A DNA stretch of 64,000 nt from Hedera helix (lineage: Eukaryota > Streptophyta > Magnoliopsida > Apiales > Araliaceae). Below, piece by piece: positions 11,069-24,599 of this stretch. The notes under the pieces are model-generated. The model saw only the letters and a list, made by a program, of their open reading frames with translations. It did no database searches and had not been told where the DNA came from. Made by a program: the position numbers and the translations under genes. The stretch spans positions 36,854,055-36,918,054 of the forward strand of contig OX359280.1 of NCBI GenBank assembly GCA_947179155.2, given 5' to 3'. The first letter of the stretch is position 1, and the number at the start of each line of letters is the position of its first letter.

Positions 11069-13156
11069 CTTACATCATTAGGTCTATAGATTACTATGCT
11101 AGCTCCGGGGCATATACCAGATCTCAATGGTTTTCATAATCTTCTTTGTAAATTGATAAAATCAGAAAGTTAAATTGGGCGCTAGAGGAGAAAGTAAAGT
11201 CTCTGTACATAGAGTACCAGATATGGAGAGATTTGGCTCAAACAAATGAGGCTGATGAGGGGTCTTGTTGCAGCAGCAATTACAACGATGACGAGCGGTG
11301 ATCGGAGAACGGAGGAGAGGGAAAAGTTGAAAACAATTTCCCATGGGGGTATGATTGATGAAAAATCAAAAGTTGAAAACAATTTCCTATAGTTGTTCAA
11401 GCCAGAGAATCTTTGGGAACAAAGTCACCAATATACACAAGGTTTTGTGAAAATGATTTCTCATGTAGGTATAATTGATGATAAATCAACTGTTGCATCT
11501 ACTGAGTTGAATAATGATTTTTATCTATCTAACCGAAAATGCATTACTGGTTTATCTGCCAAATCAGTATTTTATTATTTAGTTCTAAAATGTTGAATTG
11601 TCCCCTGGGTTAAATGTTAATTTTTTATATGGGTATTATGATACATTTAGTGATCTTGGGCAGAGTAAGCAACTCGTGGAGTTGTCAGTCATGTATGTGT
11701 TCGCTCTGCCCGCCTGCTTACTTTGAACTGGATGTAGCAATTTGATTAATTTGAAAAGTACTTGGGTGAATAGTCCTGCAGCTTGACCTTCTAGTAATTG
11801 TTGACGTGATGTAGTTTCTATTACTCTTTATACACTTTATGTTGGTAATTATTGACAGTGACACTTAAAAGGTACCTGCTTCGAATATCTCATTTATGAT
11901 AGTGGTAGTGTTGATGCAAAGTAAGAAGTACTTGCTCTTCGATATGTCTTACGGTGTCAAGTTTCTTTGTTTTAGTCATGCGAAGATGTTCTATCTTTAA
12001 TTGATAGTCATTTTGCTGTCTTTCGTTTCATTTAGTAATTATTACATGCGGATATTTTTGTAATTATCAAGTGCTTAAAGTTGAAACTGTTCAAGTGTCC
12101 TTTGCCAATATCTATGATCTTCCATTCATATGATTTCATTTTTCTAACAAGGGTCTATTGAATTTTGTAATTTTCTTATTCTTTTTCTTGAGTCATTGCA
12201 CGTCATTGCACCATTTCTCTTTGTACGTTATTTTCTTTCTAAATTTTCGTTTGACTGGCACAAGTAAATGTATTCGATGGATTGCATCTCTCAAACATCA
12301 CAGTTCAAGTTTTTGCTTAGTCTGATCAGTATGTGGACAACATTTTACTAAGAAATGGACTGCATTGATCATTGGTTAATAGTTGGACTTTTATACTTCT
12401 ATTAGTTGCATTGTGTACATTTATTACTTCATACATTTTCTTTGTCTCTGTCATAAACTTATGCTTCACTGTGTTCATTTAGACACCTACAAGAAAAATA
12501 GAGTTTTTATCTGTTACTCATACCACTGGAGCATCTGTGTGTCTGAGTAATTTGCATTATTAGTGATGAGGTCTGTTAACAAACTGGCCCATGACAGTAA
12601 TCCTCCTAGTTTGCCATTCTGTTTACTGCTTTAAAATATGTTTGGCCATATAGGATTCTATTTTGAATTTATGGAGGTCCAGTGTTGTGTGCCTTTTGTA
12701 TCTGTGCCACCAAAGCTGTTTATCTACTCCTTAATCACAAAATAGAAGCAACTTAGTCTCAATTATTAAAAACGAATGGGTTTGCTTCAGTTCTTAGGTT
12801 TTAGGGGCACCACTTACTTTGGTCAATAAAATCTGGATTATCCATAATTCATGCTATGGAAATTTCTGCTCGATTCCTTTCTTCTGTTACCTTTTCATTT
12901 TTTGGTGTCTGATGAACGAGGGAATTGTATTAAATACTAAATGTGTTCTGTTTTTAGAAAATGTATTCAATCTTTGCAATTTCCCTAACCTAGCAGGGTT
13001 GAAATATAAGCAATTACGGCGTGGATTTCAAGAGGTAACAGTTTATACTATTTGTTGATCTGGGTATAAAAAGAAGACTGGAAACATGAGGGAAGTTGGA
13101 GTCTGCCTCCTTTGATGACTTCTCTAATATATCGCTAGCAATAAAACCTTTTAATT
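11069..13156 (+). repeat. Duplicated downstream segment, copy 1
   Basis: The ~2.1 kb after PPR1 aligns nearly base for base with 26463-28543 after PPR2, apart from small indels. Both copies end at the same point, AGCAATAAAACCTTT. The segment probably includes the PPR 3' UTR. Its last part contains an exon relic of a POLLUX-like gene, so it also carries intron sequence of that gene. No other coding exon recognised. Confidence 0.8.
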
Positions 13157-14266
13157 TTTTTTGATAGGAAGCAATAGAACCTTTGAATATAGATTACCCA
13201 TCATCTAATCATCTACTGCTACCTGTAAGGGTGTAACTCAATCATCCCCTGACCCTTTAGTATGAAGTTTAGGCTTGTAACGTTACCTCATATTCATTTA
13301 TGCATTTTATCATCACACCATGTGCCATATAGCTTCACTCAAAATCATAAAATTTAAAACTCGGAAACAGCTTCTTTGTTATGGTGATTTTCTGCCCAAT
13401 ATCCATATGTAGATCAGTAAATGCAATAATAAGGTTATCAGATGGTATAAGCATCAAATTAGAGGTATGATATGCGACAGCACATGAACTGACCCACCAC
13501 CCGAACAAAGAAAGCATCATTTACCTAAGTCGTAGAGTAAGCATGCACATTTTCGCAAGTCTCTAGTCAGTTTTGTGGATTGTTGCTACTTACTAATATC
13601 CGCCATCAAGAACAACCAGAAACCTAAACTCAATACACTGCCCGAGCATAAGCAAGCAATAATACAATCTATCAGTACGTTAGAACTTCCAACTCACAGT
13701 TGTACACATGAAACATCAGAACGCTTAACTGGTGATCCGGGCTGTTTCCCTCTCAACGATGAGAGCCTATCCCCCATCATCTCACTGGCCGACCTTGATT
13801 TCCATGTTAAATTTTTTGTCATGGTTTACTTAAAAATAAAAAAGTTGTCATGGTGACCAAAATTAACCCTCATGTGCACTCCAGACCAGTTAATAGAGAC
13901 CAAGAAAGATTAAAATACCATAGAAAATTCATAGAAATCGTAAACTCATAGATAATGAGCAAACAGCCATGTAATAAAGGAGAAGATTGGAAAGATGATA
14001 GGCGGCTGACTAGGCTTACTTCTATCTGATGTATACATAATAAATTAGTAATATACATTGTAAAACAAAAGTGCCTCTATCTGAATGCTACGCATAACAT
14101 TCTTGACGCCAATCCAGTATTGCTGTTATATCCTCTAATGTCCTGGTTCTATTTATTCTTTTTTTCTTCTATGGTTATCTTTCAGGCAGTTGTTTGTGGT
14201 CTATATAGAAGAGGAAATATACATTTCCACCCAAGTGACGATGAAGTTCTAGAGCAAACTGACAAA
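12958..14266 (+). pseudogene. POLLUX/CASTOR-like ion-channel exon relics
   Basis: Two exon-sized pieces with splice signals. The first (12958-13034) reads NFPNLAGLKYKQLRRGFQE and ends at a GTAACA donor. The second (14186-14266) follows TTTCAG, reads AVVCGLYRRGNIHFHPSDDE then VLEQTDK, and ends at GTATGT. They join in phase and match the C-terminal regulatory region of plant POLLUX-like channels, cation channels of organelle or nuclear envelopes. No pore, filter or other exons were found, so this is a fragment. The first exon is also present downstream of PPR2 at 28354-28430; the second is not. Possible later exons near 14702 and 14809 could not be matched. Confidence 0.65.
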
Positions 14267-15068
14267 GTATGTATTGGTGGTTATATTCAGAATCATTGGA
14301 CTTTATGCAGAACTGATGATTCACCAGAGGTCTGCTTATGAAAAATAACTTTCCGTTGGAATGTTTCCTCGTCGAACGAATTAAATGATATAATGTGATA
14401 CCGTAACAAGGAAACTTGATACCGTAAATGGTATAAGATAAAGAGAGCTAAATGGTCCAAGTTCTTCCTTGAACCATGGCCGAGAGTATCCGAATTTCGG
14501 GGCCTATATTTTTGTGCATTTTTCACATTTTTTAGTAGATGCAGAAAATATAACAGCTAAAACAGAAACAATGAAATGAAAGACAACACATTTCCTGAAT
14601 TTTGCTTGGCTTTATGCTTTTCACATAGAAAGAAAGTTTTGTCAAGACCTGTTCTGTTCTTCACTTTTCTTACATTTGATTATTATCTATTGGTGGATCA
14701 GGTACTCCAAAGAAGAAGAGAATTTTCTCAGAGAAATTTCATGCATCTCCTAAAGTGAGTCTGCATCATTATTTCCTCTTTTCCCTTCTATCATTGCCTT
14801 TATTTGCAGGTCAAAGAACCCAAAATATTTATCCATGGGAATATCATAAAGAAGGAAGTTGCTCGTACAAGCTGGTCAAGTTGCTCATGATTAGTTGATA
14901 AAAGGTCTGTGCCTAAAACTTTTTCAATAAACTTTCCACGCTGATTAATTGTGTCGGTAATAATAAACTTTCTCAGGCAGTATGCCCACATATCAAAATT
15001 TCAATGCAAATAATACAGTGTTTGGTAAATATTAAGGCATGATACTTAATTCATGTTTGGGAGAGAGG

Positions 15069-15121
<53 letters not shown>
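15069..15121. repeat. (GATA)n microsatellite
   Basis: About 13 uninterrupted GATA units. Confidence 0.95.
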
Positions 15122-15122
<1 letters not shown>

Positions 15123-15914
15123 GGTGTGTATTGAGCGAGTGGAATCTCATCTCTCTCAATACAATACTATTGTGCTTTTGTTTTACAGATTGTTTATGTT
15201 TTCATTTCTCTATAGTTTTGTTTCTGGATTTTGCTTGTCTATGATTTTAACTCATTGTGCTTTTGTTTTTATTTCATGAAATAGGGGATTTACCGGGTTC
15301 ATTCCTTTTCTTGGCACCAACGTAAGCATCCATCTCTCAAGACTTGTTTATGTACATGTGTATGTATACTTTGTCAAGGTGTCATGCTCTGGGGCGCTCC
15401 TTAATCTGGATTTTTATATGAATCGGACAAAATCCATGAATAATCTTCTTGCATTTTCACCCTCTTTTAACGAGGGTTTCCCAGGTAAGCATTGATGCAG
15501 AACAACAGAAAGTCAATGATCAAACTATGATTTCCCGACTTGTGTGAACAAGCTTATGTTATTTCTTCATAAAATTTTGCTCGTGTACTTATTGTGGATA
15601 ATTAAAATGTTTGAGATTGTTTAGATTATATAGATTTACTTTTATTTATGTTTGTATTTGCAGTGAGAATTTACTATCGGAGTTGATGCTAAAAAGAGAG
15701 AGAATTGTTTTCGATCTAGGAATGAAGATTCGAAATGGTTTTAGAAATGGTTTTGTTATATGCCTTATCATTTACTAAATTACTTTAAATTAATTATGAT
15801 CTTCATATTTTAGGGGATGAATTATTTTAAATGATGTAATAATATTTTTTATGTTTTCTTTTTATATTGTATTGTGTTTGTTGAAATGCATTATTAATTA
15901 TTAATTTTTTGAAA

Positions 15915-16050
15915 TCTAAAAAAGCTATAGCGACGGTTATCAAACGTAGCTATAACGTTCCAAAAAACTTAATCCTATACAAGGGTGAGGACTGTCGCTA
16001 TAGACATATATAGCTACGGTTAAGACCGTAGCAATAGCTTTCGGTGACTG
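15915..16050. mobile_element. CACTA-type subterminal repeat remnant
   Basis: Repeated words AGCTATAGCGACGGTTAT, CGTAGCTATAACG, CTGTCGCTATAGAC, TAGCTACGGTTAAGACCGTA occur in both orientations. This dense TAGCGACGGT/ACCGTCGCTA pattern is typical of the subterminal regions of plant CACTA (En/Spm) transposons. No terminal CACTA and no transposase are visible, so only a scrap remains. Confidence 0.5.
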
Positions 16051-16185
16051 TTGGTAAACAACTCGTACGAGAAATCATTTCATGTATAAATAGATCCCGA
16101 CAAGTATGAACGTACACAATCATTGCCTAAAATGTTCTTCTGAGTAGGCTAATGTCCATGTTTACAATGTAAAGGTGTTGGGGAT

Positions 16186-17310
16186 AGGGGTGTAAATGTA
16201 TATAAACGAATTTGAATACAGTAATATCTGTATCTGAAAAATTAATTCGCTATCCGATATTCGGCGGATTTTAAAAATATTATCTATATTCGGTATTCGA
16301 AATAATATCCGAATATGGATAATATTCATTTTCGTTTATTTTATTCGAATAAACAGATTATTTGAATATTCGGGTATCCGAATTCGTTTATTAGTCACCT
16401 AATATAAAATTCATTTAAATTATTTACAAAAAACTAAAGAAATTTTTTTGAATAATTACTCAAAACCAATCACAATTTAAAGTTTAAACCATATATATTA
16501 AAATATGCATTTTAGATATATTGTAACATTATATATAACTAGAATAAGGGAAAAAATAATGAGTTTTAAAGTATAGTTCATTAATATATGAATGTTAATT
16601 TATTTATTTTTAATAAATACAATAATCAATGCTCTAAATTACAATTCAAATAAGTTTTCATTATTTTTGAAATCCTAAATTTCAAAATGAATGCTCTACT
16701 TATTAAAATTTAGATGTCCGTAAATAAGTTGATGTCCATTCTATGTATTTGGAGTAATACTGTAGTGTGATATTTATAATCTATAATTGTAACATTTAAA
16801 TGATATTTATAATATTTTTAAACACTTGTTAAATGATCCAAAAGTTATATTGTAACACTTGTTAAATGATATTTATAACACTTGTTAAATGATACATTTT
16901 AGATATTTTAACTTTATAATAGTAAAAATTCATTAGCTATACTCAAATCAATTTATTTCAGTTTATTAATATTTATAATAAAAGTGTTATTTCCTACTTT
17001 TTAGAAATGAAATGACATATTTTTAAAATAAATTTCGTATGATAGTGAAAACTAATTATTATATAAGGAATGTCATTTAAAAAAAATTATTTTGCTTATT
17101 ATATTTATATATATAAGTTATTCGGATACAAATTTCGAATACGGATATCAAATTTCGGATATCCGTCGAATATATTTACGGTTGGATGTTAAATAAATAT
17201 GAATACGCCTATATTTGTATCCGTTTATTTGCCGATACTTTTAAATCGAATATGGATATATATATATATATTTTCGAATACGAATAATATCCGATTTTTT
17301 TTAATACGGA
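16186..17310. mobile_element. Foldback element with ATTCGAAT-rich ends
   Basis: The left end begins GGGGTGTAAATGTATATAAA and is packed with ATCCGATATTCGG and TATTCGAAT words. The right end (17110-17310) holds the inverse set (CGGATATCCGTCGAATAT, TTCGAATACGAATAATATCC). The central ~650 bases are plain AT-rich DNA. This is the layout of a hAT-like non-autonomous element. A diverged relative lies at about 42420-42910. No target-site duplication fixed. Confidence 0.45.
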
Positions 17311-17319
17311 CAAATTAAG

Positions 17320-17562
17320 ATGATATAACATATTATACTATATATTACCTAAATTTATTAAAACTTGAAATTATACGAATCACATGATGAATTGTACTAA
17401 TAATATATGTGAATATTTATAATACAAAATTCTTACCCCAATTTATGTAATTATTAAGACAATATAACACATTATGCTAAGATATTACTTAAATTTATTA
17501 AAACTTGAAATTATACCAATTCACACGATAAATTATATTAATAATATATGAGAATAATTTTA
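17320..17562. repeat. Tandem duplication, 140-bp period
   Basis: AAATTTATTAAAACTTGAAA occurs at 17351 and again at 17491, with diverged but alignable flanks (ACATTAT..., TAATAATATATG...). Two copies. Confidence 0.7.
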
Positions 17563-19180
17563 AAACATACCAACTGTAAAATTAGTTGAAAACTTATTGT
17601 GAATTCATTACTAACTAATTATTATAACTAAATTAAAACTTATTAGTGCTTGAGTTTCATACTTCCATTCAAATTAGAATTTCAAGTAAATTTTATCAAT
17701 ATAAATAATAATATAGAATTCCGTTACAAACTTAAATAAAATTAAAATAATTATTTTCTCATAATTATAAATAAATAAATTTGCACTCCATAATTCAAAT
17801 ATTTAGCTTAATAATTGATCGAAATAACCTATAATATATAATTCAATATTTATTATTTAAAAAAATATTAAATAATCTACTAGCTATAATTATCTTCTTA
17901 AAATCTTAATTAATATTTATTTATTTAATAATATAATAAATCATTACCCATACCGTCCATGCTTCTCACGGGTTGATGAGTTTGAATATAAAATATTAGA
18001 AAAAATGAGGATGCTCAATAGGTATTTAAGTATATTCTACTATAATAAGTGCAATAAAGGTAAAAAGATATATTATTTCTTTTGTTGCCTTTTTAATTAG
18101 CATTTTAGAAAGAAGCAAGTATATTAAGAAAAATAATTAATATTTTACTTAATTGCTTAAATTGGGTATACATCCTAATATTAAATTTCTAAAATTTATT
18201 GAAAAGATTCAAAAAATAAATAAATTAGTATTCAGTGTTTAAGGATAATATGAAAAAATAAGTCATTAATTTTTTTTCTTGAAATCTATTAAAAAGCGAG
18301 AAAATAAATGGAGAGATTAAAAGGCAGGAAATATGAAAGAGACTGTATATTAAGTATAATAAATGTTTAAAAAAAAAGTATAACAACAAGTGTAATAACA
18401 TGATTTGAAGAAATTTGGACATAAAAACTTGGATACAATATGGTCTAGCTAGCCAATGCCCTTTATTTTCACATTGAAATTGTCCTTTTGCATTTGCAAC
18501 GCATCGCATGCTACTGTGTATCCATGTTAAATTTTGATTATGGATTAACATTATAAGGTTAAAATTAAAATTAATTGCGATATTTTTAACGAGACAGAGA
18601 GAATAATTTAGTAGAACTAAGTTGAAATATTATTCATTAATTTGACCTAGCAAAGATGATTGAACAATATCCATATCCCTGCTCCAGCATGGCCTAACGG
18701 TTACAATGGGATAAATTTTGCATGGAGAGAGATTGGAGTCGATGGAAGCTTTCTCCGTAATATTTACTTTTTGTATAAATTTCATAAATTCGATAAGCAG
18801 TATAATTTTTAAATGGTCATATTAAGACAGACCTTTCGCATGGGTAAAAAAAAATATTACTAATTTTGAATTTAAAAAAAAAACAAATGTTTTCTCCTCT
18901 AAATTTTATAAATTTTTATTTATTTCATATAATTTACACACTGCGTGTATGTTACGCGTACATTAATACATAAAATACAACAACGTTGTCAATTTTTTTT
19001 TATCTAAAACGGTTGAACTCCAATTTTCTCATTCCCCGCAAGGAGTAACACGTATCTTGTGTTTAAGTAATTTAAGCGTATTGGATCGGAGTTATGATTG
19101 CTTATCAAATAGGGTGGGTTTTTATTTCCTTTCTTTCTTTCTTAATATAATCAAATATATATATATATATATATATATGA

Positions 19181-19211
<31 letters not shown>

Positions 19212-20179
19212 TTTCACTATACCAAAAAAGAAAGGAAATAAAAACACATGTATATAGCTACTTAGTAAAATCTTAACAAAACAACGTAGTTTTATCTTCT
19301 ATAATTAAATTTTTTATTTTTTATTTTATATATAAAACAAATTTAATAAATGAACTCTTATTATGGAATACTGGAGATAATATTAAATTGAATTAGGGCA
19401 TATCAATTTAGTATTCACATAGTCTGAATAGAAGACGATCATTTGTCTATTTTAACAATTCTATTTTATATTATAATTATCTTTTTATTTAACCACATGA
19501 ATTACGCTCATCATTTTGGAGATTATTTGATATCCAAAAAACATATTATATAATATCACATTTTCTTGAAATCTCACACTATATGCGTAAGATTAGAAAT
19601 CTTAATAAAAATTAAAAATAAAATCTGATAATAAAAAAAAAGCTCATACTCGTAAATGCTCATAGGGCACCTGTCACGTGGCACCACACATTATTCATGT
19701 GCTGTCATTTTTGCACTTAAAATGCTGAAATGGCAGTGCATAAATTCCCTTTCGGAAAAGATTCAATGCGATAAAAATTTGTCAATTTGTTTAATTTACA
19801 GATCATGTTATTGTGTTGAAGTACAACAAGAATCGCCATATATTTTTTTTCTAATTTATTATTAGCAATTAATTATTTAACTTTTTTTAATAAAAAAAAT
19901 AAATTTCTATTTTTCCCAAAATAGGGTTTTTATGTTATTTAATTTTTTCCCCTGTTTATAAAATTAAATTTATTAAATAGATATTTTTCTATTCTTTGAG
20001 GAAGATGAAGAAGCTATGGAAAGCAAAACCAAATTTGAAAACCAATTTCTCTTGTCAAATTTAGATGGGTTTGTTAAGGGGATAATAATGCTGCTAATTA
20101 ATACTAGTACTCATTTTATCCGAATTATAGTTGTCATAGCTTTAATAGTAATAATAATAATAATCATTCATTACCTTAT

Positions 20180-20535
20180 TACAGCTTTACGTGCTCTTGC
20201 CTGATGTGTTTTAACAGGTCCACAGTCATTTTATTTTGAATTCAAGAGGGTAAGAAGACAGTGACTAAAAAGACTAATTTTAGGCGCACAAATTATATAA
20301 AATAAGATTCATGTATTGTATATTAATAAAAATGTGTAAAAATAAATAATTATTAGACTCGTTTCTAATTTTATATGTATATAATTTTTTGTGTATAATT
20401 TGTTCATATAGAATTACTCGACAAAAAAGAGTCTCATTTTGATTTTGAAATAAAAATATTTAAAAGTAAAAAAAATTAAATTTAAAAGTAATGTGAATTC
20501 ATTTGAGTTTGAAAGTAATAATTTTTAAAATGGTT
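20180..20535 (+). repeat. Duplicated PPR upstream segment (PPR2 unit)
   Basis: This segment, from CTTTACGTGCTCTTGCC to AAAGTAATAATTTTTAAAAT, aligns with 29323-29695, which lies directly upstream of the PPR3 leader. In the PPR2 unit the matching leader only resumes near 24335, so about 3.8 kb was inserted between the two parts. Confidence 0.75.
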
Positions 20536-21604
20536 AAATACACTTCTCTTCACCGAGGTATCATCCCTTTTATACAAGTAATCTTAATATAAAAAATTTA
20601 TGATAACAGCCTCCAAGTATATTTAAATAAACAAAAATGATAATGCGATCATAATTTTGGTCGTAATACTAGCAGTGTCGCTAATGTGGTATAATATACG
20701 GTCTGACTGTATGAAAATCTTATAATAAATATTTATTATACGATTAATTATCAAATATAACCCAAATAAAAATTATTAACTAAATCAAACAAAATAAATA
20801 ATTAAAAGTCACTAATTGATTCAAATAAAATAATTTATCTAACTAATTAAATTAAATTAAATAATATAATTAACTCAACTATTTAATCAAGTAAAATAGT
20901 TAACTATACTAATTAACTAAATAAAATAACAAATTCCACTAATTAACTTAAATAAAATAACTAACTCAATTAATTAATTCAAATAAAATAGTTAACTAAC
21001 TCTGTTAATCAATCAAGAAAAATAATTATTTAGTTAGTTATAAAAATAAGTTATGTGACGCCCCCAAATCTGAGCCCACACAGCCCAAACTTGAGTCGTC
21101 AAAAGACTACAACAAAATTATTACAATGAAATACAACGTACAACAATACAGTGGATAATACAACGCAACTAAGTCTTCATTATTATTGCACACTATTTTA
21201 TAACACGTGAAGACTATGATAGTTATCCCCGCACTCTCACTCCATTCCCCGGCTAGACCCCGTTACGTTCTCATCTCCTGTTGAAAAACAATGGAACGAA
21301 AAGAAAGGGTGAGTTCAAATAGCCCAGTAAGAAATATCATGACTAAGATAATGACGAATAATTTATCATTAGCCTTCAACAGTTGAGTTCTTGATAGAAT
21401 ACAATAGACTACAAGGTTTATATCAAAAACTGTAGTTAAATTCTTAAACAACGTTCAGATCAATAATAGCAGCGGAATGAGCAATCTATTAGAAGAATAA
21501 TGCAGACTATAATGTCCACTCGCTTCTCTTTTTAGTAAAAATATCATCAACTTTTATCATCTGAAATACCATTAGTCAAAATAATACAACTTCACAGTTC
21601 CTGG

Positions 21605-21846
21605 TCATAATTATGCAGATCAATAGTTCATCTTTGCACTACGGGCCAAAGACATTCAATATAACACCAACGGTCATGATTATATCAGATTCAGCCTTTG
21701 GTCATAATCATACCAATCAACAGTTCATCTTTGCACTACGGGCCAAAGACATTCAATATAACACCAACGGTCATGATTATACCAGATTCAGCCTTTGGTC
21801 ATAATCATACCAATCAACAGTTCATCTTTGCACTACGGACCAAAGA
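21605..21846. repeat. 97-bp tandem array inside the solo LTR
   Basis: TCTTTGCACTACGG occurs at 21631, 21728 and 21825, exactly 97 bases apart. About 2.4 nearly identical units. Confidence 0.9.
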
Positions 21847-22499
21847 GAACATTAACCACGTGCCATAAAAGACACCGAACAGATGTATCGTCTTTAACCT
21901 AGTATATCGCCTTTAACCTATCATCTGTTCAACAATTATATCACATCTGTGCTCCCGGCCACAGATATTCACAACAGCTTGATTCTTGATGATTAATACA
22001 AATAACAGTGATACAAATGATGAACAGAATAACAGGATAAACAATAAGTATCGAAAGTTTACTTTGTGCAGATTCAAATAATGTCCAAATTGCCAACATG
22101 ATGTGAAGTGAAATTTAAAATGATATTCAAGCTCCACAGTTCAGAATAACGATTACAGTTCAATAGGAATGTTTAAAAAAAATAGGAAGGTTCAGTTGAA
22201 ATAATGAAATTCAACTATTATGGAACATATAATATTTTCAGGAATTATAGAAGCAATAGTTCCATAATAAGTTTCGATTTAGGTGTATGAAAGAAAATAA
22301 TATCCCTTACCGTAGCAGGTTTGATTAACAAAAGGTGAAGGGAATTAATATCCCTTACCATAGTAAGTTTGAGTAATGGAAGATGAAAAAGATGGTATCC
22401 CTTATGAGTATAAAGGAAAATGATATCACTTACGAATATGGAATAAAAGTGTCATGTGATAATTCGTGTAGACAAATTATTTTCACAGGAGACAAATAA

Positions 22500-22745
22500 A
22501 AAGGGTTATTCACCAACAGGCGATAATCCGCACCGTAAGGTTATTCCCATCAATTTGAATACGAATAGTTATTCACCAAACAGGCGATAATCCGCGCCGT
22601 AAGGTTATTCCCATCAATTTGAATACGAAGAGTTATTCACCAAACAGGCGATAATCCGCACCGTAAGGTTATTCTCAAAGATTAATAAGGAATGAATACA
22701 AAAGGTTATTCACCAACAGGCGGTAAACCGCGCCGTAAGGTTATT
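22500..22745. repeat. 62-73-bp tandem array inside the solo LTR
   Basis: Four copies of a unit starting TTATTCACCAA (22507, 22569, 22633, 22706) with the core CAGGCGATAATCCGCRCCGT. Spacing changes from 62 to 73 bases because of small indels. Confidence 0.85.
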
Positions 22746-24599
22746 CTCACAATTTAATACATGGAAGTAAATGGCACAAGAAAGAAACGATATTATTTTC
22801 GAGAATCAAAGAATGATAATCCCTTCAAGTAAGAAAAAAAATAATATCCATTTATGATGATGAAAAGAATGATACCCATTACCTTAACACGTGACTGGAT
22901 ATTGATTTAAATGAGATTGATCAACTTGAAAAATTCCTGTACTCATTTTGGCTTTCAAACTCTCAAAATAACCTTACTATTCTCAGAGAAAACTCATAAA
23001 ATTCTTATAGAAAAATTTTATGTTTTAGGTGTGATTTTTCTATTCAGCTGAGCAAGCTATTTATAGGAGAAAATAAGTTACTATGCGTGGTAGGTGAACA
23101 GAAAAAAATTTCAGCAGAGGCTGCTGCGCAGCCTCCACCAACTCTTCAGCAAATTCTCACATTTCTCACATTTCATGTGGGCCCCACAATGGGTCCCACA
23201 TGTTTCGTACTATTCACGTCACTATTCACGTTACTATTTCAAATAGTAAAATTAATTATTTTATTATTTATTTATTTATTTATTTATTCTTCCTGTGAGT
23301 CCAACATATAAAATAATGTTACCACAATAATGTAAGAAACACGTTACATATTTTTATTAATTTAATAATATAAATTATAGTGTATTTGCTACTGTGACAA
23401 TTATTAGATTCAATAATTTTAAACTACAGTGCACCAACAATTATTGACTCGATGATATGAAATACAGTGTAATGACAATTATTGAATCAATAATGCAAAA
23501 TATTGTGTAGCAACAATAATTGAATTGATAATATAAAATATTATGCAGTGACAATTATTGATGAAATGATGCGTAACAGTTACGGTGTCAATTATCAGAC
23601 CAATAATATGAGACACTGTGCAATACCGTGTGCTACTATAGAGTACCGTGTGCTACAGAAAATACCATAAATTACCGTATGCTACTATTCTTTTATCACC
23701 GGTAATTTAACAGTTAGCACCGTTGACTATTTTTATTAAAAAGGTTACTTATGTCGTTTACTATATCCGACAAATATTCCATTGTGGGGTCCACCAATAA
23801 TTTATTATTTCGGCGCCGTCGTACGGCCCGAATATTCCCCGACAAAACGAATATTTCCCGACAAAATAAAATTTTGCACATAACATCCTTAACTTTCAAT
23901 TTTGTCAATTTAACTATTTACTGTTTCAGGAAAAATGTATATGAAGAAAAAATTAAATTTTGTATTTCATAAATTCGGGGTCTTACAAGTTAATTATTTA
24001 AATGATCAAAATACGTTATTATAATTAAAATACGTTAATTATTAAAATTTGCTAAAATAATTAATTTAAATAAAATAATTATCAAACTCCACTAATTAAC
24101 CTAGTTATTTTAACGTATTTTATCATATTTTAATAATCTTATTTTAGTTAATTATTGAATTATTTAAATTAATTATTTAAATTATTTTATTTGGTTGATT
24201 AGTAGATTAAATTATTTTATTTGAGTTAATTAATTAAAATAGTTATTTTATTTAAATTAATCAGTAAAATTAATTATTTTATTTCTAATTATTTCATTTC
24301 TAATTTCTAATTATTTCATAGATCTCTAGCGCAAGACCTGTATGCGCAGAGCTTGGCTTTAACCTCAGCAACATTTGTCATCAGCCACCACCAATCTCAT
24401 TCCTGCCATTACCCTTGTCTTGGCCATCAGCTTCAGTTACCTCTTCTCGATCTCTCTACTATTTTAGACAATCACTCATTTTTCTATCTTCTCCCTTTTT
24501 CTTTCCCTTTCCCTTTCCCTTTCCCGTCCTTAGTAGTATATATAGTAGTAATCAGGAGGAGGAGAGAGACGATTTTAAAGGGATCGGATCAGATCAGAG

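Larger units (their letters stand above)
14267..20179. other. Gene-free stretch between PPR1 and the PPR2 unit
   Basis: No convincing gene. Contents seen: (GATA)n at 15069-15121; CACTA-like subterminal words at about 15920-16050; a foldback element at about 16186-17310; a 140-bp period duplication at 17320-17560; (TA)n then (ATA)n at about 19155-19210. The remainder is AT-rich. A short tRNA-like string near 18690 is treated as unsupported. Confidence 0.4.
21054..23987 (-). mobile_element. Solo LTR, Ty3/gypsy type, 2.9 kb
   Basis: It begins TGTGACGCCCCC and ends GGGGTCTTACA, giving TG...CA ends with inverted similarity. AGTTA flanks it on both sides (21049-21053 and 23988-23992), a 5-bp target-site duplication. 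No internal region, primer site or polypurine tract lies next to either end, so it is a solo LTR from recombination. A TATA box on the minus strand (CTATAAATA, at 23059-23067) suggests minus orientation, with U3 to the right. It contains two tandem arrays (21605-21846 and 22500-22745). Small open frames inside have no recognisable similarity. Confidence 0.85.
20700..24310. mobile_element. AT-rich foldback region that hosts a solo LTR
   Basis: Left of the LTR (20740-21045) the DNA repeats AATTAACTAAATAAAATAA-like words. Right of it (24000-24310) the complementary TTATTTTATTT...GTTAATTAATT words occur. If the LTR and one AGTTA are removed, the two flanks form a large imperfect inverted repeat of roughly 300 bases per arm. 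The whole lies in the insertion that separates PPR2 from its shared upstream segment. Ends are approximate. Confidence 0.5.

Noticed and set aside
13575..13856. 93-aa open frame after PPR1
   Set aside because: No domain, no splice context and no conservation with the PPR2 unit.
14700..14900. Two exon-like pieces after the POLLUX relic (near 14702 and 14809)
   Set aside because: Splice-like borders exist, but neither peptide matches the expected channel C-terminus or any family I know.
18685..18755. GGCCTAACGGTTACAATGG, resembling a tRNA or SINE A box
   Set aside because: No convincing B box, no cloverleaf and no poly-A tail or flanking duplication.
21600..22760. Direct repeats that might suggest a CRISPR array
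   Set aside because: Units are contiguous 97-bp and 62-73-bp tandem repeats in a plant LTR, without unique spacers of even length.
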